Numbered from the stretch's first letter, positions 45,105 to 54,071 are shown. The stretch: DNA of 64,000 nt from Galbibacter kalidii (GCF_026241135.1 NZ_JAPFGA010000001.1:496001-560000); one strand, 5' to 3'. Numbers and translations: made by a program. The notes: a model not told the origin generated them from the sequence alone.

Positions 45105-45173
45105 TGTCAGTCTGAGCTTGTCGAAGACCTATTGCTTTATAGTAAATTATGCTTCGACAGGCTCAGGATGACA
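45105..45173. repeat. Long imperfect inverted repeat after lpd
   Basis: Left arm 45105-45126 and right arm 45152-45173 pair in 19 of 22 positions (TGTCAGTCTGAGCTTGTCGAAG against its complement). It lies between convergent lpd and the epimerase gene and may end transcription from both. Related half-copies occur at 36025 and near 10374. Confidence 0.75.
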
Positions 45174-45219
45174 GTTTGGTTTAGTTTTTTCTAGTATGTA
45201 TTCAATTTAATCATGCCCT

Positions 45220-46107
45220 TTAAAAATCTATACTGATTGAGTATCTGGCATTGAAACTACGCTTAGCGTCCAGTTTTAAGATACCTTCTTTGGTTTCAAA
45301 ATTTCCGTCGGTGTCTTCGTGATCGGTAATACCCAACCAAGGTTCGATACACACAAAATCACCATTGGTTTTGGCCCAAACGCCTACATAGTCAAAATCC
45401 TTGTAGCTTATGGTTAAAATTTTCCCCTTTGTTATGTGGTTTAGACTGATCTCTTTTGATTTCAGGTCTTTGAAAATAAGTGCATCATCTTTAAAAAGAT
45501 CGTGTTTCAAAGGCAGCATATCAGTATTATTGAAAAAATCTTGTGTTTTTCCGTTTTGAAGTCCTTGATTGTTGATTAAATGCCGAATGGAATCTTCTTT
45601 CTTTTCAAATTTCAAAAAATAATCGTTGTAGTTTTCATTTTCCTGTAGCGGACATTTGAATGCAGGGTGCCCACCGAGGGAGAAAAACATGGGGTTTGCT
45701 CCGTGATTGATAATTTCATGATTGACGTTAAGGCTGTTATTGTCAAGAGAAAAAGTCAAATTGAATTCAAACTCAAAAGGATAATCCTTTAGGGTTTTCT
45801 TATCATATTTATACTGAAAAGTGATGCTGCTTTCTTTATGATCGGTAACAATTAGATTCTTGTTATGCCTTATAAATCCGTGTTTGGGAACACTGTATTT
45901 TTTGCCTTGGTAATAAAACTTATTTTTTTTAAGTGCGCCGATAATTGGAAAAAGCACTGGAGCATGACTTCCCCACACATCAGGATCAGCCTGCCAAATA
46001 AATTCCTGTCCATTTTGATTTGTGATACTGCAAAGTTCCGCCCCAATTTTAGTGATTTCTATTTTTAAAATGTTGTTTTTTATGCTAAGTTTTTCAGAAT
46101 CTTTCAT
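45220..46107 (-). CDS. Aldose 1-epimerase family protein
   Basis: A 295-aa galactose mutarotase-like enzyme (GalM/YihR group). Typical stretches are EITKIGAELCSITNQNGQEF, WQADPDVWGSHAPVLFPIIG, the substrate-binding HGFIRHNKN, MFFSLGGHPAFKCPL with the catalytic His, and CIEPWLGITDHED with the catalytic Glu. It equilibrates sugar anomers; the exact sugar is unknown. It is a single gene, convergent with lpd. A TACTTTTG box on the minus strand at 46136-46143 resembles a -7 element but lacks a clear -33. Confidence 0.9.
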   Translation of the reverse strand: MKDSEKLSIKNNILKIEITKIGAELCSITNQNGQEFIWQADPDVWGSHAPVLFPIIGALKKNKFYYQGKKYSVPKHGFIRHNKNLIVTDHKESSITFQYKYDKKTLKDYPFEFEFNLTFSLDNNSLNVNHEIINHGANPMFFSLGGHPAFKCPLQENENYNDYFLKFEKKEDSIRHLINNQGLQNGKTQDFFNNTDMLPLKHDLFKDDALIFKDLKSKEISLNHITKGKILTISYKDFDYVGVWAKTNGDFVCIEPWLGITDHEDTDGNFETKEGILKLDAKRSFNARYSISIDF

Positions 46108-46254
46108 AGAATTTAATTAATTGATATGCACTTTTCAAAAGTATGAAAACCAGCTTATTTATTCGAAAAACTTCGGTATATTAGAATACTTGTTTAATCA
46201 TTTTCTCAGAAAAAGCGGGGATTAATTTTTAAGTAATCATAAAATTTTAAACGT

Positions 46255-46791
46255 GTGAAAAAAGTTATTGCTTTCGCTGGAAGTAATTCTTCTACTTCTA
46301 TCAACTACGAACTGGTTCAATATACGGTTACCTTAATCGACAATTTTGATATTCAACTGCTGAACATGGCTAATATGCCTTTTCCGATGTTTAGCGAAGA
46401 CCTTGAAAAGGAAGAAGGATATAAAAATTCCTTGATCGAACTGAAAGAAGATATTGTAGAGTCGGAAGGGGTAATTATTAGTGTAAACGAGCACAATGGC
46501 AATCCTTCAGCTTATTTTAAAAACCTGATCGATTGGTTGTCGAGGGTTGATAGGAAGTTTTTAAATGAAAAACAGGTATTTTTAATGGGAACTTCCGGCG
46601 GCGGAAGAGGAGCCATAGGATCTATTACTGTTACCCAAAATATGCTACCGCGTTTCGGAGCTGTTGTTGATCATGTTTTTTCCCTGCCTTCTTTCAACGA
46701 TAATTTCTCAAAAGAAGAATGCGCTATCACGAATGAAGAACTAAAAGCTCAACACAAAGAATTGTTGGAAGACTTTTTGAGCAAACTATAA
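46255..46791 (+). CDS. NADPH-dependent FMN reductase family protein
   Basis: A 178-aa flavodoxin-fold oxidoreductase. The phosphate-binding loop is FAGSNSSTSINYELVQYT, followed by EGVIISVNEHNGNPSAYFKN and LMGTSGGGRGAIGSI, which bind FMN. It uses NAD(P)H to reduce flavin, quinone or metal; substrate unknown. The start is GTG at 46255, just before KKVIAFAGSN. It is convergent with argH, whose stop lies 18 bp away. Confidence 0.9.
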   Translation: MKKVIAFAGSNSSTSINYELVQYTVTLIDNFDIQLLNMANMPFPMFSEDLEKEEGYKNSLIELKEDIVESEGVIISVNEHNGNPSAYFKNLIDWLSRVDRKFLNEKQVFLMGTSGGGRGAIGSITVTQNMLPRFGAVVDHVFSLPSFNDNFSKEECAITNEELKAQHKELLEDFLSKL

Positions 46792-46809
46792 TTTTGAGAA
46801 GGCTGTGGG

Positions 46810-48087
46810 TTAGACAGCCTTCATTTTCTTTCTAATTTCGTCCAAACATAAATTACCTAAACTACCTTTGTGGGTGTGTTTGATATCCCTTTTCGGAACA
46901 AATTCACCTTTTTCGATCGCCATACCCATTTGTTTGTAGGCATCTCTAAAAGGAACTCCGCTCAATACCAAATCGTTTAATGTGTCTACACTGAAGAGGT
47001 AATCGTATTTTTTATCTTTTAAAATATCTTTCTTTATCTGGATGTTTTCGATGGAAAAGCTCATCATTTCCAAACAGGATTTTAACTCCTGAATGGCGGG
47101 TACAATAATCTCTTTTGTCAGCTGAAGGTCCCTGTGATAACCACTCGGTAAGTTGGTGGTCAACATCGCCAACTGATTGGGAACAGCTTGTATTTTGTTG
47201 CATTTCCCTCTGATGAGTTCAAACACGTCCGGGTTCTTTTTGTGTGGCATAATACTCGAACCGGTGGTAAGTTCGTTGGGAAACGAAATAAAATCAAAAT
47301 TCTGACTCATATAGAGGCAAATGTCCATCGAGAATTTTGCCAATGTCGAGGCAATACTGCTGAGACCGAAGGCTGTGCTTTTTTCCGATTTTCCTCGGCT
47401 CATCTGTGCTGCAACGGCGTTGTATTTTAAAGTTTCAAATGATAATTCTGAAGTGGTGAAATCCCTATCAATAGGGAAAGAACTTCCGTATCCGGCGGCA
47501 CTTCCCAGCGGATTTTGATCCACAATTTTTATGGCGGCATTGATAAAGTGAAGATCGTCTACCAAACTTTCGGCATAGGCCGAAAACCACAAACCGAAAG
47601 AAGAAGGCATGGCAATTTGCAAATGTGTATAACCGGGCAGTAATTCTTCTTTGTATTTATCTGCCAAGTCGATCAGGAGATCAAAAAGCGCCTTGGTGTT
47701 TTGTTTGATTTCAGATAATTCATTCTTCAGGTAAAGGTTTACAGCCACCAAAACCTGATCGTTTCGTGAACGGGCGGTGTGGATTTTCTTTCCGGTATCA
47801 CCCAGTCTTTCCGTAAGCAGAAACTCAATTTTGGAATGTACATCCTCAAAATCATCTTCGATGGTAAATGTCCCTTCCTTTATAGATTTACCAATATTGG
47901 CGAGTTCTTTCACAAGTGCTTGCTCTTCTGTTTTGTCGATGAGTCCGATTTTGGACAACATTTTGGCATGTGCAGTCGAGGCAATAACATCGTATTTTGC
48001 GATTACAAGATCCAATTCCCTATCGGATCCCACGGTGAAAATATCTATTTTTTTATCTGTTGAAAAACCCTTTTCCCAAAGTTTCAT
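46810..48087 (-). CDS. argH: Argininosuccinate lyase
   Basis: A 425-aa enzyme that splits argininosuccinate into arginine and fumarate, the last arginine step. The fumarase-superfamily signature GSSIMPHKKNPDVFELIRGK is intact, as are DVHSKIEFLL, HTARSRNDQV and LLPGYTHLQIAMPSSF. It is somewhat shorter than the E. coli form. It is the last gene of the minus-strand Arg/Pro cluster, 134 bp after the argE-like gene; the gap has a GAAGCGTCGGG palindromic piece. Confidence 0.95.
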   Translation of the reverse strand: MKLWEKGFSTDKKIDIFTVGSDRELDLVIAKYDVIASTAHAKMLSKIGLIDKTEEQALVKELANIGKSIKEGTFTIEDDFEDVHSKIEFLLTERLGDTGKKIHTARSRNDQVLVAVNLYLKNELSEIKQNTKALFDLLIDLADKYKEELLPGYTHLQIAMPSSFGLWFSAYAESLVDDLHFINAAIKIVDQNPLGSAAGYGSSFPIDRDFTTSELSFETLKYNAVAAQMSRGKSEKSTAFGLSSIASTLAKFSMDICLYMSQNFDFISFPNELTTGSSIMPHKKNPDVFELIRGKCNKIQAVPNQLAMLTTNLPSGYHRDLQLTKEIIVPAIQELKSCLEMMSFSIENIQIKKDILKDKKYDYLFSVDTLNDLVLSGVPFRDAYKQMGMAIEKGEFVPKRDIKHTHKGSLGNLCLDEIRKKMKAV

Positions 48088-48221
48088 AATGTTGTTGTAT
48101 AGTTAATAAGCTGATCTGTGTGTAAAATTCAAGTTCGTCAATTCGATTTTTCATAATGAAATGAAGAATCCCGAAGCGTCGGGAGTATCGAAATTAAGAA
48201 TTTTTAATCTTTAATATTCAA

Positions 48222-49283
48222 TTACAATACCTTTTCCAGCAATTTGATGTACAGTTCGACCCCTTCTTTAATTTCATCTACATAAATAAACTCATTGGCT
48301 GAATGTGATCGTGTGGAATCCCCTGGGCCTAATTTTAAAGACGGACAACTCAGTGTTGCCTGGTCTGAAAGGGTAGGGGAACCATATGTGCTTCTCCCCA
48401 GCGCTATTCCGGCTTGTACCAAAGCATGTTCTTTGGGGATCGCCGATGAATTCAATCGCAACGACCTTGGTTTGAGCTCACACGGAGCCGAGGCTTTTAA
48501 AAGGTTGTATATTTCTTGGTTACTGTATTGGTCGTTTACGCGTACATCGACAACGAGATTGACTTCCGCAGGGACTACATTGTGCTGGTTACCGGCACTC
48601 ATTTGTGTGACAGTCATTTTTACAGGCCCTAAAACCTCAGATACTTTTTTAAATTTGTAATCCTTGAACCACTGCAGGGTTTCGATGGTTTTGTAAATAG
48701 CGTTATCATCATTTGGGTGTGCAGCATGGCTAGGAGTCCCTTTTACCACGGCATCAAAAACTACCAAGCCTTTTTCAGCAATGGCAAGGTTCATCAAGGT
48801 AGGTTCACCTACAATGGCTACATCAACTTCCGGAAGGTGTTTTAAAACTGAATTAAGTCCATTGGGACCGGAATTTTCTTCTTCAGCAGAAGTAACGATA
48901 ACAAGATTGTATTTTAAGCCTTTCTGATGGTAAAAATAGGTAAAAAGCGCTATGAGCGAGACCAAACACCCACCGGCATCATTACTCCCTAGGCCATACA
49001 ATTTTCCGTCTTCGATATGTGCATCATAAGGGTCTTTTGTGTAGGCGGTGTTTGGTTTTACGGTGTCGTGGTGAGAGTTGAGCAACAACAAAGGCTTTCC
49101 TTCGGTATAATCTTCATTAAAAGCCCAAATATTGTTGTTTTCCCTTTGGAAAGGGATATCGTATTTTTTGAACCAAGCTTCGATAAGCAAGGCTGTTTTT
49201 TCCTCTTCCGTTGAAAATGATTGTGTACGGATAAGGGATTTTAAGAGTTCTATGGCTTCTTTGGTTAGTTGTTCTATTGTCAT
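48222..49283 (-). CDS. argE: M20 deacylase, ArgE-like (acyl-ornithine/-citrulline)
   Basis: A 353-aa zinc peptidase-fold amidohydrolase. Metal sites are seen in LLLLNSHHDTVKPN, GLGSNDAGGCLVSLIA and TSAEEENSGPNGL, and GEPTLMNLAIAEKG follows. In this cluster, which uses an acyl-ornithine carbamoyltransferase, it should remove the acetyl or succinyl group from acyl-citrulline (or acyl-ornithine). The acyl group depends on the upstream carbamoyltransferase, whose residue 90 suggests succinyl. It starts 5 bp after argB. Confidence 0.9.
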   Translation of the reverse strand: MTIEQLTKEAIELLKSLIRTQSFSTEEEKTALLIEAWFKKYDIPFQRENNNIWAFNEDYTEGKPLLLLNSHHDTVKPNTAYTKDPYDAHIEDGKLYGLGSNDAGGCLVSLIALFTYFYHQKGLKYNLVIVTSAEEENSGPNGLNSVLKHLPEVDVAIVGEPTLMNLAIAEKGLVVFDAVVKGTPSHAAHPNDDNAIYKTIETLQWFKDYKFKKVSEVLGPVKMTVTQMSAGNQHNVVPAEVNLVVDVRVNDQYSNQEIYNLLKASAPCELKPRSLRLNSSAIPKEHALVQAGIALGRSTYGSPTLSDQATLSCPSLKLGPGDSTRSHSANEFIYVDEIKEGVELYIKLLEKVL

Positions 49284-49288
49284 TTTTC

Positions 49289-50062
49289 TTAAAGTGTTAT
49301 CGTTGTTTTTAATTGATCCGGATTTGCTATCATATCAATATTCCCGACAAAGACTTTTGAAACATTGTTTTTTACAGCGTTAAAACAATTGTGCAGTTTT
49401 GGCAGCATACCATCAGCGATGATGTTTTGTTCTAATAACTCCAAATAGCTTTTACTGTTGATATCGGTGATTACGGAATCTTTATCATCAATACTTCTCA
49501 AGACCCCTTTTTTCTCAAAGCAATAATACAATTCGGTTTCAAAATTATTGCTTAAAGCAATGGCAATTTCAGAAGCAATCGTATCGGCATTGGTGTTGAA
49601 TAGTTGTCCGTTTCCGTCATGTGTGATCGCACAACATACAGGAGAGATTCCATTGTTGAGCAGCAAGGAAAACATCTTGGAGTTTACTTCGGTAACATCA
49701 CCAACAAATCCAAAATCATACGTTTTTACAGGCCTCTTCATCGATTTGATGCTGTTTAGGTCAGCACCGGATAGCCCAACAGCGTTACAATCGAGCGCTT
49801 GTAACTTGGCAACAATGGTTTTGTTTACCAGTCCGCCATAAACCATAGTGATCACATTAAGGGTGTCTTTGTCCGTGATTCTGCGTCCGTCGACCATATG
49901 GGTTTCAATCCCCAGTTTAGCAGACATTTGGGTAGCCTTTTTTCCTCCGCCATGCACCAACACCTTAAGGCCTTCAATTTTACTGAAATTCTTCAATAAA
50001 GTGTCAAGGCTGTTCTCGTCTTCAATAAGGTTCCCGCCTATTTTTACAATGGATGTTTTCAT
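49289..50062 (-). CDS. argB: Acetylglutamate (acylglutamate) kinase
   Basis: A 257-aa amino-acid kinase that phosphorylates N-acyl-glutamate. Motifs: IVKIGGNLIEDENSL, VLVHGGGKKATQMSAKLG, MVDGRRITDKDTLNVITMVY and CNAVGLSGADLNSI, then DGNGQLFNTNADTIASEIAI near the C-terminus. I prefer the ATG at 50062 because the kinase strand begins there; a start 18 codons upstream adds a Lys/Ile-rich tail of no match. A 161-bp gap with repeats separates it from argF'. Confidence 0.94.
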   Translation of the reverse strand: MKTSIVKIGGNLIEDENSLDTLLKNFSKIEGLKVLVHGGGKKATQMSAKLGIETHMVDGRRITDKDTLNVITMVYGGLVNKTIVAKLQALDCNAVGLSGADLNSIKSMKRPVKTYDFGFVGDVTEVNSKMFSLLLNNGISPVCCAITHDGNGQLFNTNADTIASEIAIALSNNFETELYYCFEKKGVLRSIDDKDSVITDINSKSYLELLEQNIIADGMLPKLHNCFNAVKNNVSKVFVGNIDMIANPDQLKTTITL

Positions 50063-50127
50063 GTGTTTAATTTTTTTTGCAATATCCAAAATGTGCAAAA
50101 AAATTGTTGCACACATGGAACCGCTTC

Positions 50128-50170
50128 ACTCCAGCCTGCGGCAGGCAGGCTAACCCTCTCCAAAGGAGAG
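50128..50170. repeat. Two hairpins between argF' and argB
   Basis: AGCCTGCGGCAGGCAGGCT and CCCTCTCCAAAGGAGAGGG lie next to each other, followed by a GACTTC-rich stretch to 50225. They match intergenic repeat vocabulary seen elsewhere in the window and may affect expression of argB and the genes after it. Confidence 0.6.
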
Positions 50171-50223
50171 GGAACAAGGACTACAACTTCGGTCTTCTGA
50201 CTCCCGACTTCTGACTTCAATCT

Positions 50224-51159
50224 TCAGTCTTCCAATATTTCTTTTAAAACCGCCTGGGCTGCATAAGTTCTGTTATTTGCCTGTTGGATTACGAGTGATT
50301 GATCACTGTCCAATATTTCATCAGCAACAATCATATTTCGTCTTACCGGTAAACAGTGCATAAATTTAGCCGCTTTAATTTTATCAAGGGTGAGCATCCA
50401 GCTTTCGTCGGTACTTTTTATTTGTCCGTAATCTTGATAAGAGCTCCAATTTTTGGCGTAAACGAAGTCGGCATCTTTCAAGGCTTCGTTTTGATTGTAA
50501 ACGATTGGTGTATTCCCGGTGATCTTCGGATTCAGTTCGTAGCCTTCTGGATGTGTGATACAGAAATCCACATCGATCATTTGCATCATTTTGGCAAACG
50601 AATTGGGAACCGCATGAGGTAAAGCCCTTGGGTGCGGAGCCCAAGTAAGAACCACTTTAGGTCGCTCTTTTTGTTTGAATTCCTGAATGGTAATGGCATC
50701 AGTCAAGGCTTGCAATGGATGTGCAGTAGCACTTTCCATATTCACAACAGGGACCGAGGCATATTTTTGAAAGCTTCGTATGATTTGTTCTTCTTCATCC
50801 TTGACTTTATCGGTTAGAGAAGGAAAAGCCCTTAGGGCGATCACATCAACGTATTGTGAAATAACAGCAGCAGCTTCTTTGATATGTTCTGCTGTACCGG
50901 CATTCATCACGCTTCCATCTTCGAACTCAAGTCCCCAACCTTCTGAATTCAGATTCATGACCATGATATTCATCCCCAGGTTTTGAGCTGCTTTTTGTGT
51001 ACTCAAACGGGTTCGCAAACTGGAATTAAAAAATAACATTCCGATACTTTTGTTCTTACCTAGTTGTTTGTGTGCAAAGGGATCGGATTTCAATTGTATG
51101 GCTTGTTGAATCAACTGATCAACATTGTTGATATCTTCTAGGTCGATATATTGTTTCAT
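50224..51159 (-). CDS. argF': Acyl-ornithine carbamoyltransferase (N-succinyl type likely)
   Basis: A 311-aa transcarbamylase. The carbamoyl-phosphate loop is NSSLRTRLSTQ (SLRTR, not the STRTR of ornithine enzymes); HPLQ and HCLPVRRNMIVAD are present. SLRTR with a changed ornithine loop marks the acyl-ornithine type known from Xanthomonas (acetyl) and Bacteroides (succinyl). The residue reported to set acyl specificity (Glu92 in the acetyl enzyme, Pro90 in the succinyl enzyme) is Ala90 here (GTAEHIKEA). A small residue favours N-succinyl-ornithine. Its ATG overlaps the upstream proB stop by 4 bp. Confidence 0.9.
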   Translation of the reverse strand: MKQYIDLEDINNVDQLIQQAIQLKSDPFAHKQLGKNKSIGMLFFNSSLRTRLSTQKAAQNLGMNIMVMNLNSEGWGLEFEDGSVMNAGTAEHIKEAAAVISQYVDVIALRAFPSLTDKVKDEEEQIIRSFQKYASVPVVNMESATAHPLQALTDAITIQEFKQKERPKVVLTWAPHPRALPHAVPNSFAKMMQMIDVDFCITHPEGYELNPKITGNTPIVYNQNEALKDADFVYAKNWSSYQDYGQIKSTDESWMLTLDKIKAAKFMHCLPVRRNMIVADEILDSDQSLVIQQANNRTYAAQAVLKEILED

Positions 51160-51935
51160 GTGTTGGTTTTTATTTTGGTAAATGGAATTTTGTTTTCGAT
51201 GGCATTGATAATGAAATTCTCCTGCAATCCATTAACCACCCAGGTTTCTATATTGTTCGACATGGCTATTTCTATCGCCTCTATTTTAGATCGCATCCCT
51301 CCGGTGCCGTGTGATGATTTCGCATCGGCTACTTCTTTGATCAGATTTTCAAAACCGACAGTTTCCCGAATGGTCTCCGGTTGCTTGTTCAAAATTGACT
51401 GTTTGGTGTAAATGCCATTGGTATTGGTAGCGATAATAAGCAGATCGGCTTGAAGGAGTTCTGCAGTCATAGCAGCCAGTTTGTCATTATCCCCGAAACG
51501 GATTTCATCGGTGGCTACCGTATCGTTTTCATTGATGATCGGGATATAATCGTTCTGCAATAAAACGGAAATGGTGTTGATGATGTTTTCTTTGGATGTT
51601 TTGCTCTTAAAATCTGAGTAGGAGAGGAGGCATTGGGAAATGAGCAATCCTAATTCCCTGAAATTCTCCTGATAGATCCGCATCAAGTGTAACTGACCAA
51701 TGGAGGCAAGTGCTTGTTTTACGGTGATTTCCTTTCCGTTACTTTCCAGATGAACAAATTGTTTGGCGGCAGCAACAGCGCCCGAACTCACAATAATAAA
51801 TTCGTGTTGATCTTTAAGCATGGCAATCTGTCGGGCAATATCTTCTATTTTGCCACGGGAAATATGGTTGGTCTCCCTAGTGAGGGTATTCGAACCTATT
51901 TTTAATACTATTCTTTTTTTAGACAGTGGGTTCAT
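51156..51935 (-). CDS. proB: Glutamate 5-kinase, copy A (downstream)
   Basis: A 259-aa amino-acid kinase for the first proline step, without the C-terminal PUA domain found in E. coli ProB. It has KIGSNTLTRE, VSSGAVAAAKQF (residues 49-60), ASIGQLHLMRIYQENF, INENDTVATDEIRFGDNDKL and HGTGGMRSKIEA. The SGAxAA glycine turn is present with Ala57 where Gly is usual. Its stop codon overlaps the argF' start by 4 bp. A paralog (52051-52833) lies upstream; this copy has the more canonical SGAVAA motif and is the better candidate for the active kinase. Confidence 0.9.
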   Translation of the reverse strand: MNPLSKKRIVLKIGSNTLTRETNHISRGKIEDIARQIAMLKDQHEFIIVSSGAVAAAKQFVHLESNGKEITVKQALASIGQLHLMRIYQENFRELGLLISQCLLSYSDFKSKTSKENIINTISVLLQNDYIPIINENDTVATDEIRFGDNDKLAAMTAELLQADLLIIATNTNGIYTKQSILNKQPETIRETVGFENLIKEVADAKSSHGTGGMRSKIEAIEIAMSNNIETWVVNGLQENFIINAIENKIPFTKIKTNT

Positions 51936-51965
51936 TATCGGTTAGCCATACTGGCGTATAAAAAT

Positions 51966-52020
51966 GCCCGAAAAGCAAAGCTTTCTTATTGAAAGAAGGT
52001 TTTTTATTTACTTTTCGGGC
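51966..52020 (-). terminator. Nested stem-loop between the two proB genes
   Basis: Arms GCCCGAAAAG (51966-51975) and CTTTTCGGGC (52011-52020) pair perfectly and enclose an inner CTTTC/GAAAG hairpin (51981-51995). On the minus strand a run ATTTTT follows the stem, so it could end or attenuate transcription after the first proB and lower expression of the rest of the cluster. The gap between the two genes is 115 bp. Confidence 0.55.
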
Positions 52021-52050
52021 GTGTTTTATAGACTAATATTTAAAATTTTA

Positions 52051-52833
52051 TCATTCAATTTTTGTAAAAGCCGTGTCTTTGTTGATGGAATTAAGGATGA
52101 AATTATCTTCCAATCCGTTAACGATCCATGTTTCAATATTGGCCTTATTTGCGATTTCCAACGCCACAACCTTTGAGCTCATTCCACCTGTTCCGTGTGT
52201 AGACTTGTCTTCATCTACCACTTCCTTTTTCAGGTCAGAAAAATTATCAACCTCCTCAATGGTCTCCGGATCTCCTTCTTTAAACGATTGCTTGGTATAG
52301 ATTCCATTGGTATTGGTGGCAATAATCAATAAATCCACATCCAAAAGCGCAGCGGTCAAAGCCGCGAGTTTATCATTATCACCAAATTGGATCTCATCGG
52401 TAGCTACGGTATCGTTCTCATTGATAATGGGAATATAACCGTTGTCTACCAAGATGTTGATGGTGTTCACGATATTTCTTTTGGAGACATCTTTTTCAAA
52501 ATCTGAATAAGAGAGTAGGCATTGTGAGGCTAATAAGCCTAATTCCCTAAAGCTCTCTTGAAAAATTCTGATCAAATGAGGTTGGCCTATAGAGGTTAAA
52601 GCCTGCTTTACATTGATGTCCTCGCTATAGGTGCTTTCGAGGTTAACAAATTGTTTTGCTACTACTTTGGCACCAGAACTTACGATCACAAATTCATAAT
52701 TGTCTTGAAGTTCTGCGATTTGCCGACCGATATCTTCGATTTTACCCCGGGATATCTGATCGGATTCTTTTGTAAGCGTATTCGAACCTATTTTTAATAG
52801 GATTCTTTTTTTCTTCTTTTTTGGCTTACTCAT
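52051..52833 (-). CDS. Glutamate 5-kinase paralog, copy B (upstream)
   Basis: A 260-aa amino-acid kinase colinear with copy A and clearly its paralog (shared KIGSNTLT, SIGQPHLIRIFQESFREL, NENDTVATDEIQFGDNDKL and GTGGMSSK). It also lacks the PUA domain. A Lys-rich N-terminus (KPKKKKKR) precedes the fold. In the glutamate-site loop the usual SGAxAAG is SSGAKVVAKQF (residues 52-62), with Lys56 and Val57-Val58 in place of the small residues. It may be altered in substrate, feedback response or activity, or act with copy A in a mixed oligomer (inference). It starts 41 bp after proA ends. Confidence 0.85.
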   Translation of the reverse strand: MSKPKKKKKRILLKIGSNTLTKESDQISRGKIEDIGRQIAELQDNYEFVIVSSGAKVVAKQFVNLESTYSEDINVKQALTSIGQPHLIRIFQESFRELGLLASQCLLSYSDFEKDVSKRNIVNTINILVDNGYIPIINENDTVATDEIQFGDNDKLAALTAALLDVDLLIIATNTNGIYTKQSFKEGDPETIEEVDNFSDLKKEVVDEDKSTHGTGGMSSKVVALEIANKANIETWIVNGLEDNFILNSINKDTAFTKIE

Positions 52834-52874
52834 TTTTTTGTTTTTATGTTTAAAATAGTTGTGTTCTTAAAAAA

Positions 52875-54071
52875 TTACCGTATCTGTCCTGAACCGTGGA
52901 TATACCATTTGTTGGTAACCAAATGTTCAAGTCCAATAGGGCCTCGTTGGTGTAATTTATCTGTACTGATGGCCAATTCACCACCAAGTCCTAATTGTCC
53001 ACCATCCGTAAATCGGGTAGAGGCATTGTGATATACTGCAGCGGTATCTACGATGGTCATAAACAGATCTGCCATCTCTTTGTCTGTCGTGATGATAGAA
53101 CTGGAGTGACCTCCCGAATAGGTGTTGATCTTGTTGATGGCTCCATCAATAGAATCAACAACACCGATCACTATCTTATAATCTAAAAACTCTTCATACC
53201 AGATATTGTCGTCTTTGATAACGGTTACATTATCAAGATCCCCCAATCCACTGTCTACATGAATATCTACGTTGTATTCTGCAAGTCCGTCCTGCAGTTT
53301 TTTAACGAAATCTTTGTAATTAGGGACATTAGTATCTATTAATACTTTATCCAATGCATTACAAGCCGATATTTTTGCTGTCTTGGCATTGACGATCACT
53401 TTGAGCGCCAGGTCAAGGTCGGCATCTTTGTGGACATAAACAAAGTTATTTCCTCTTCCACTTACAATAACCGGACAATTCGCGTTTTCTTTAACGAATT
53501 GAATAAGACGTTCTCCACCGCGAGGGACGATAAGGTCTATTTTTTGAGTCGGATTTTCAAGAAAAGCCTGTGTTTCCTGACGGTTGTATTTTAAGTATTC
53601 AACCCATTCGGTAGAAACACCGTGTTTTTTCATGGCACGATGCCACAGGTCAACGATCAAAAGGTTGGAGTTTAATGATTCTTTCCCACCTTTCAATAAT
53701 ATTTTATTTCCTGATTTGAAAGCAATTCCTGCTGCTTCGACAGTTACATCGGGCCTGGATTCATAAATAATCATGATGGTCCCGAAAGGAGCTGTTTTGT
53801 TGTAAACCTCCATTCCGTTGTTGTGTTGAAAGCGAAAACGCTCTTTACCCAACGGATCTTCCTGCGATGCCAATTCTTTAAGCGATGCGATCATCCCTTC
53901 AATTTTGGCATCATCAACCTTAAGGCGGTCTTCCATGGCAAGGTCGTCACCATTGTAGCCGTCAAGGTCTTTTTTATTCTCCATTATTATAGCATCCTTT
54001 TCCTGAAGAATCAGGTCTGCCATGGTCAACAATACATTATTTCTCTCTGAGATTGTTAGTAATTTATTCAT
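52875..54071 (-). CDS. proA: Gamma-glutamyl phosphate reductase
   Basis: A 398-aa NADPH-dependent enzyme that reduces glutamyl-5-phosphate to the semialdehyde in proline synthesis. Conserved pieces are YNKTAPFGTIMIIYESRPDV, DLIVPRGGERLIQFV, ISACNALDKVLID with the catalytic Cys, HSSSIITTDKEMADLF and NASTRFTDGGQLGLGGELA. Length is canonical. Its start shares one base with the argD stop, so the genes are coupled. Confidence 0.96.
   Translation of the reverse strand: MNKLLTISERNNVLLTMADLILQEKDAIIMENKKDLDGYNGDDLAMEDRLKVDDAKIEGMIASLKELASQEDPLGKERFRFQHNNGMEVYNKTAPFGTIMIIYESRPDVTVEAAGIAFKSGNKILLKGGKESLNSNLLIVDLWHRAMKKHGVSTEWVEYLKYNRQETQAFLENPTQKIDLIVPRGGERLIQFVKENANCPVIVSGRGNNFVYVHKDADLDLALKVIVNAKTAKISACNALDKVLIDTNVPNYKDFVKKLQDGLAEYNVDIHVDSGLGDLDNVTVIKDDNIWYEEFLDYKIVIGVVDSIDGAINKINTYSGGHSSSIITTDKEMADLFMTIVDTAAVYHNASTRFTDGGQLGLGGELAISTDKLHQRGPIGLEHLVTNKWYIHGSGQIR

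Noticed and set aside
51964-52176. Plus-strand frame covering the proB spacer
   Set aside because: It arises from the stem-loop and the 3' end of the proB paralog on the other strand.
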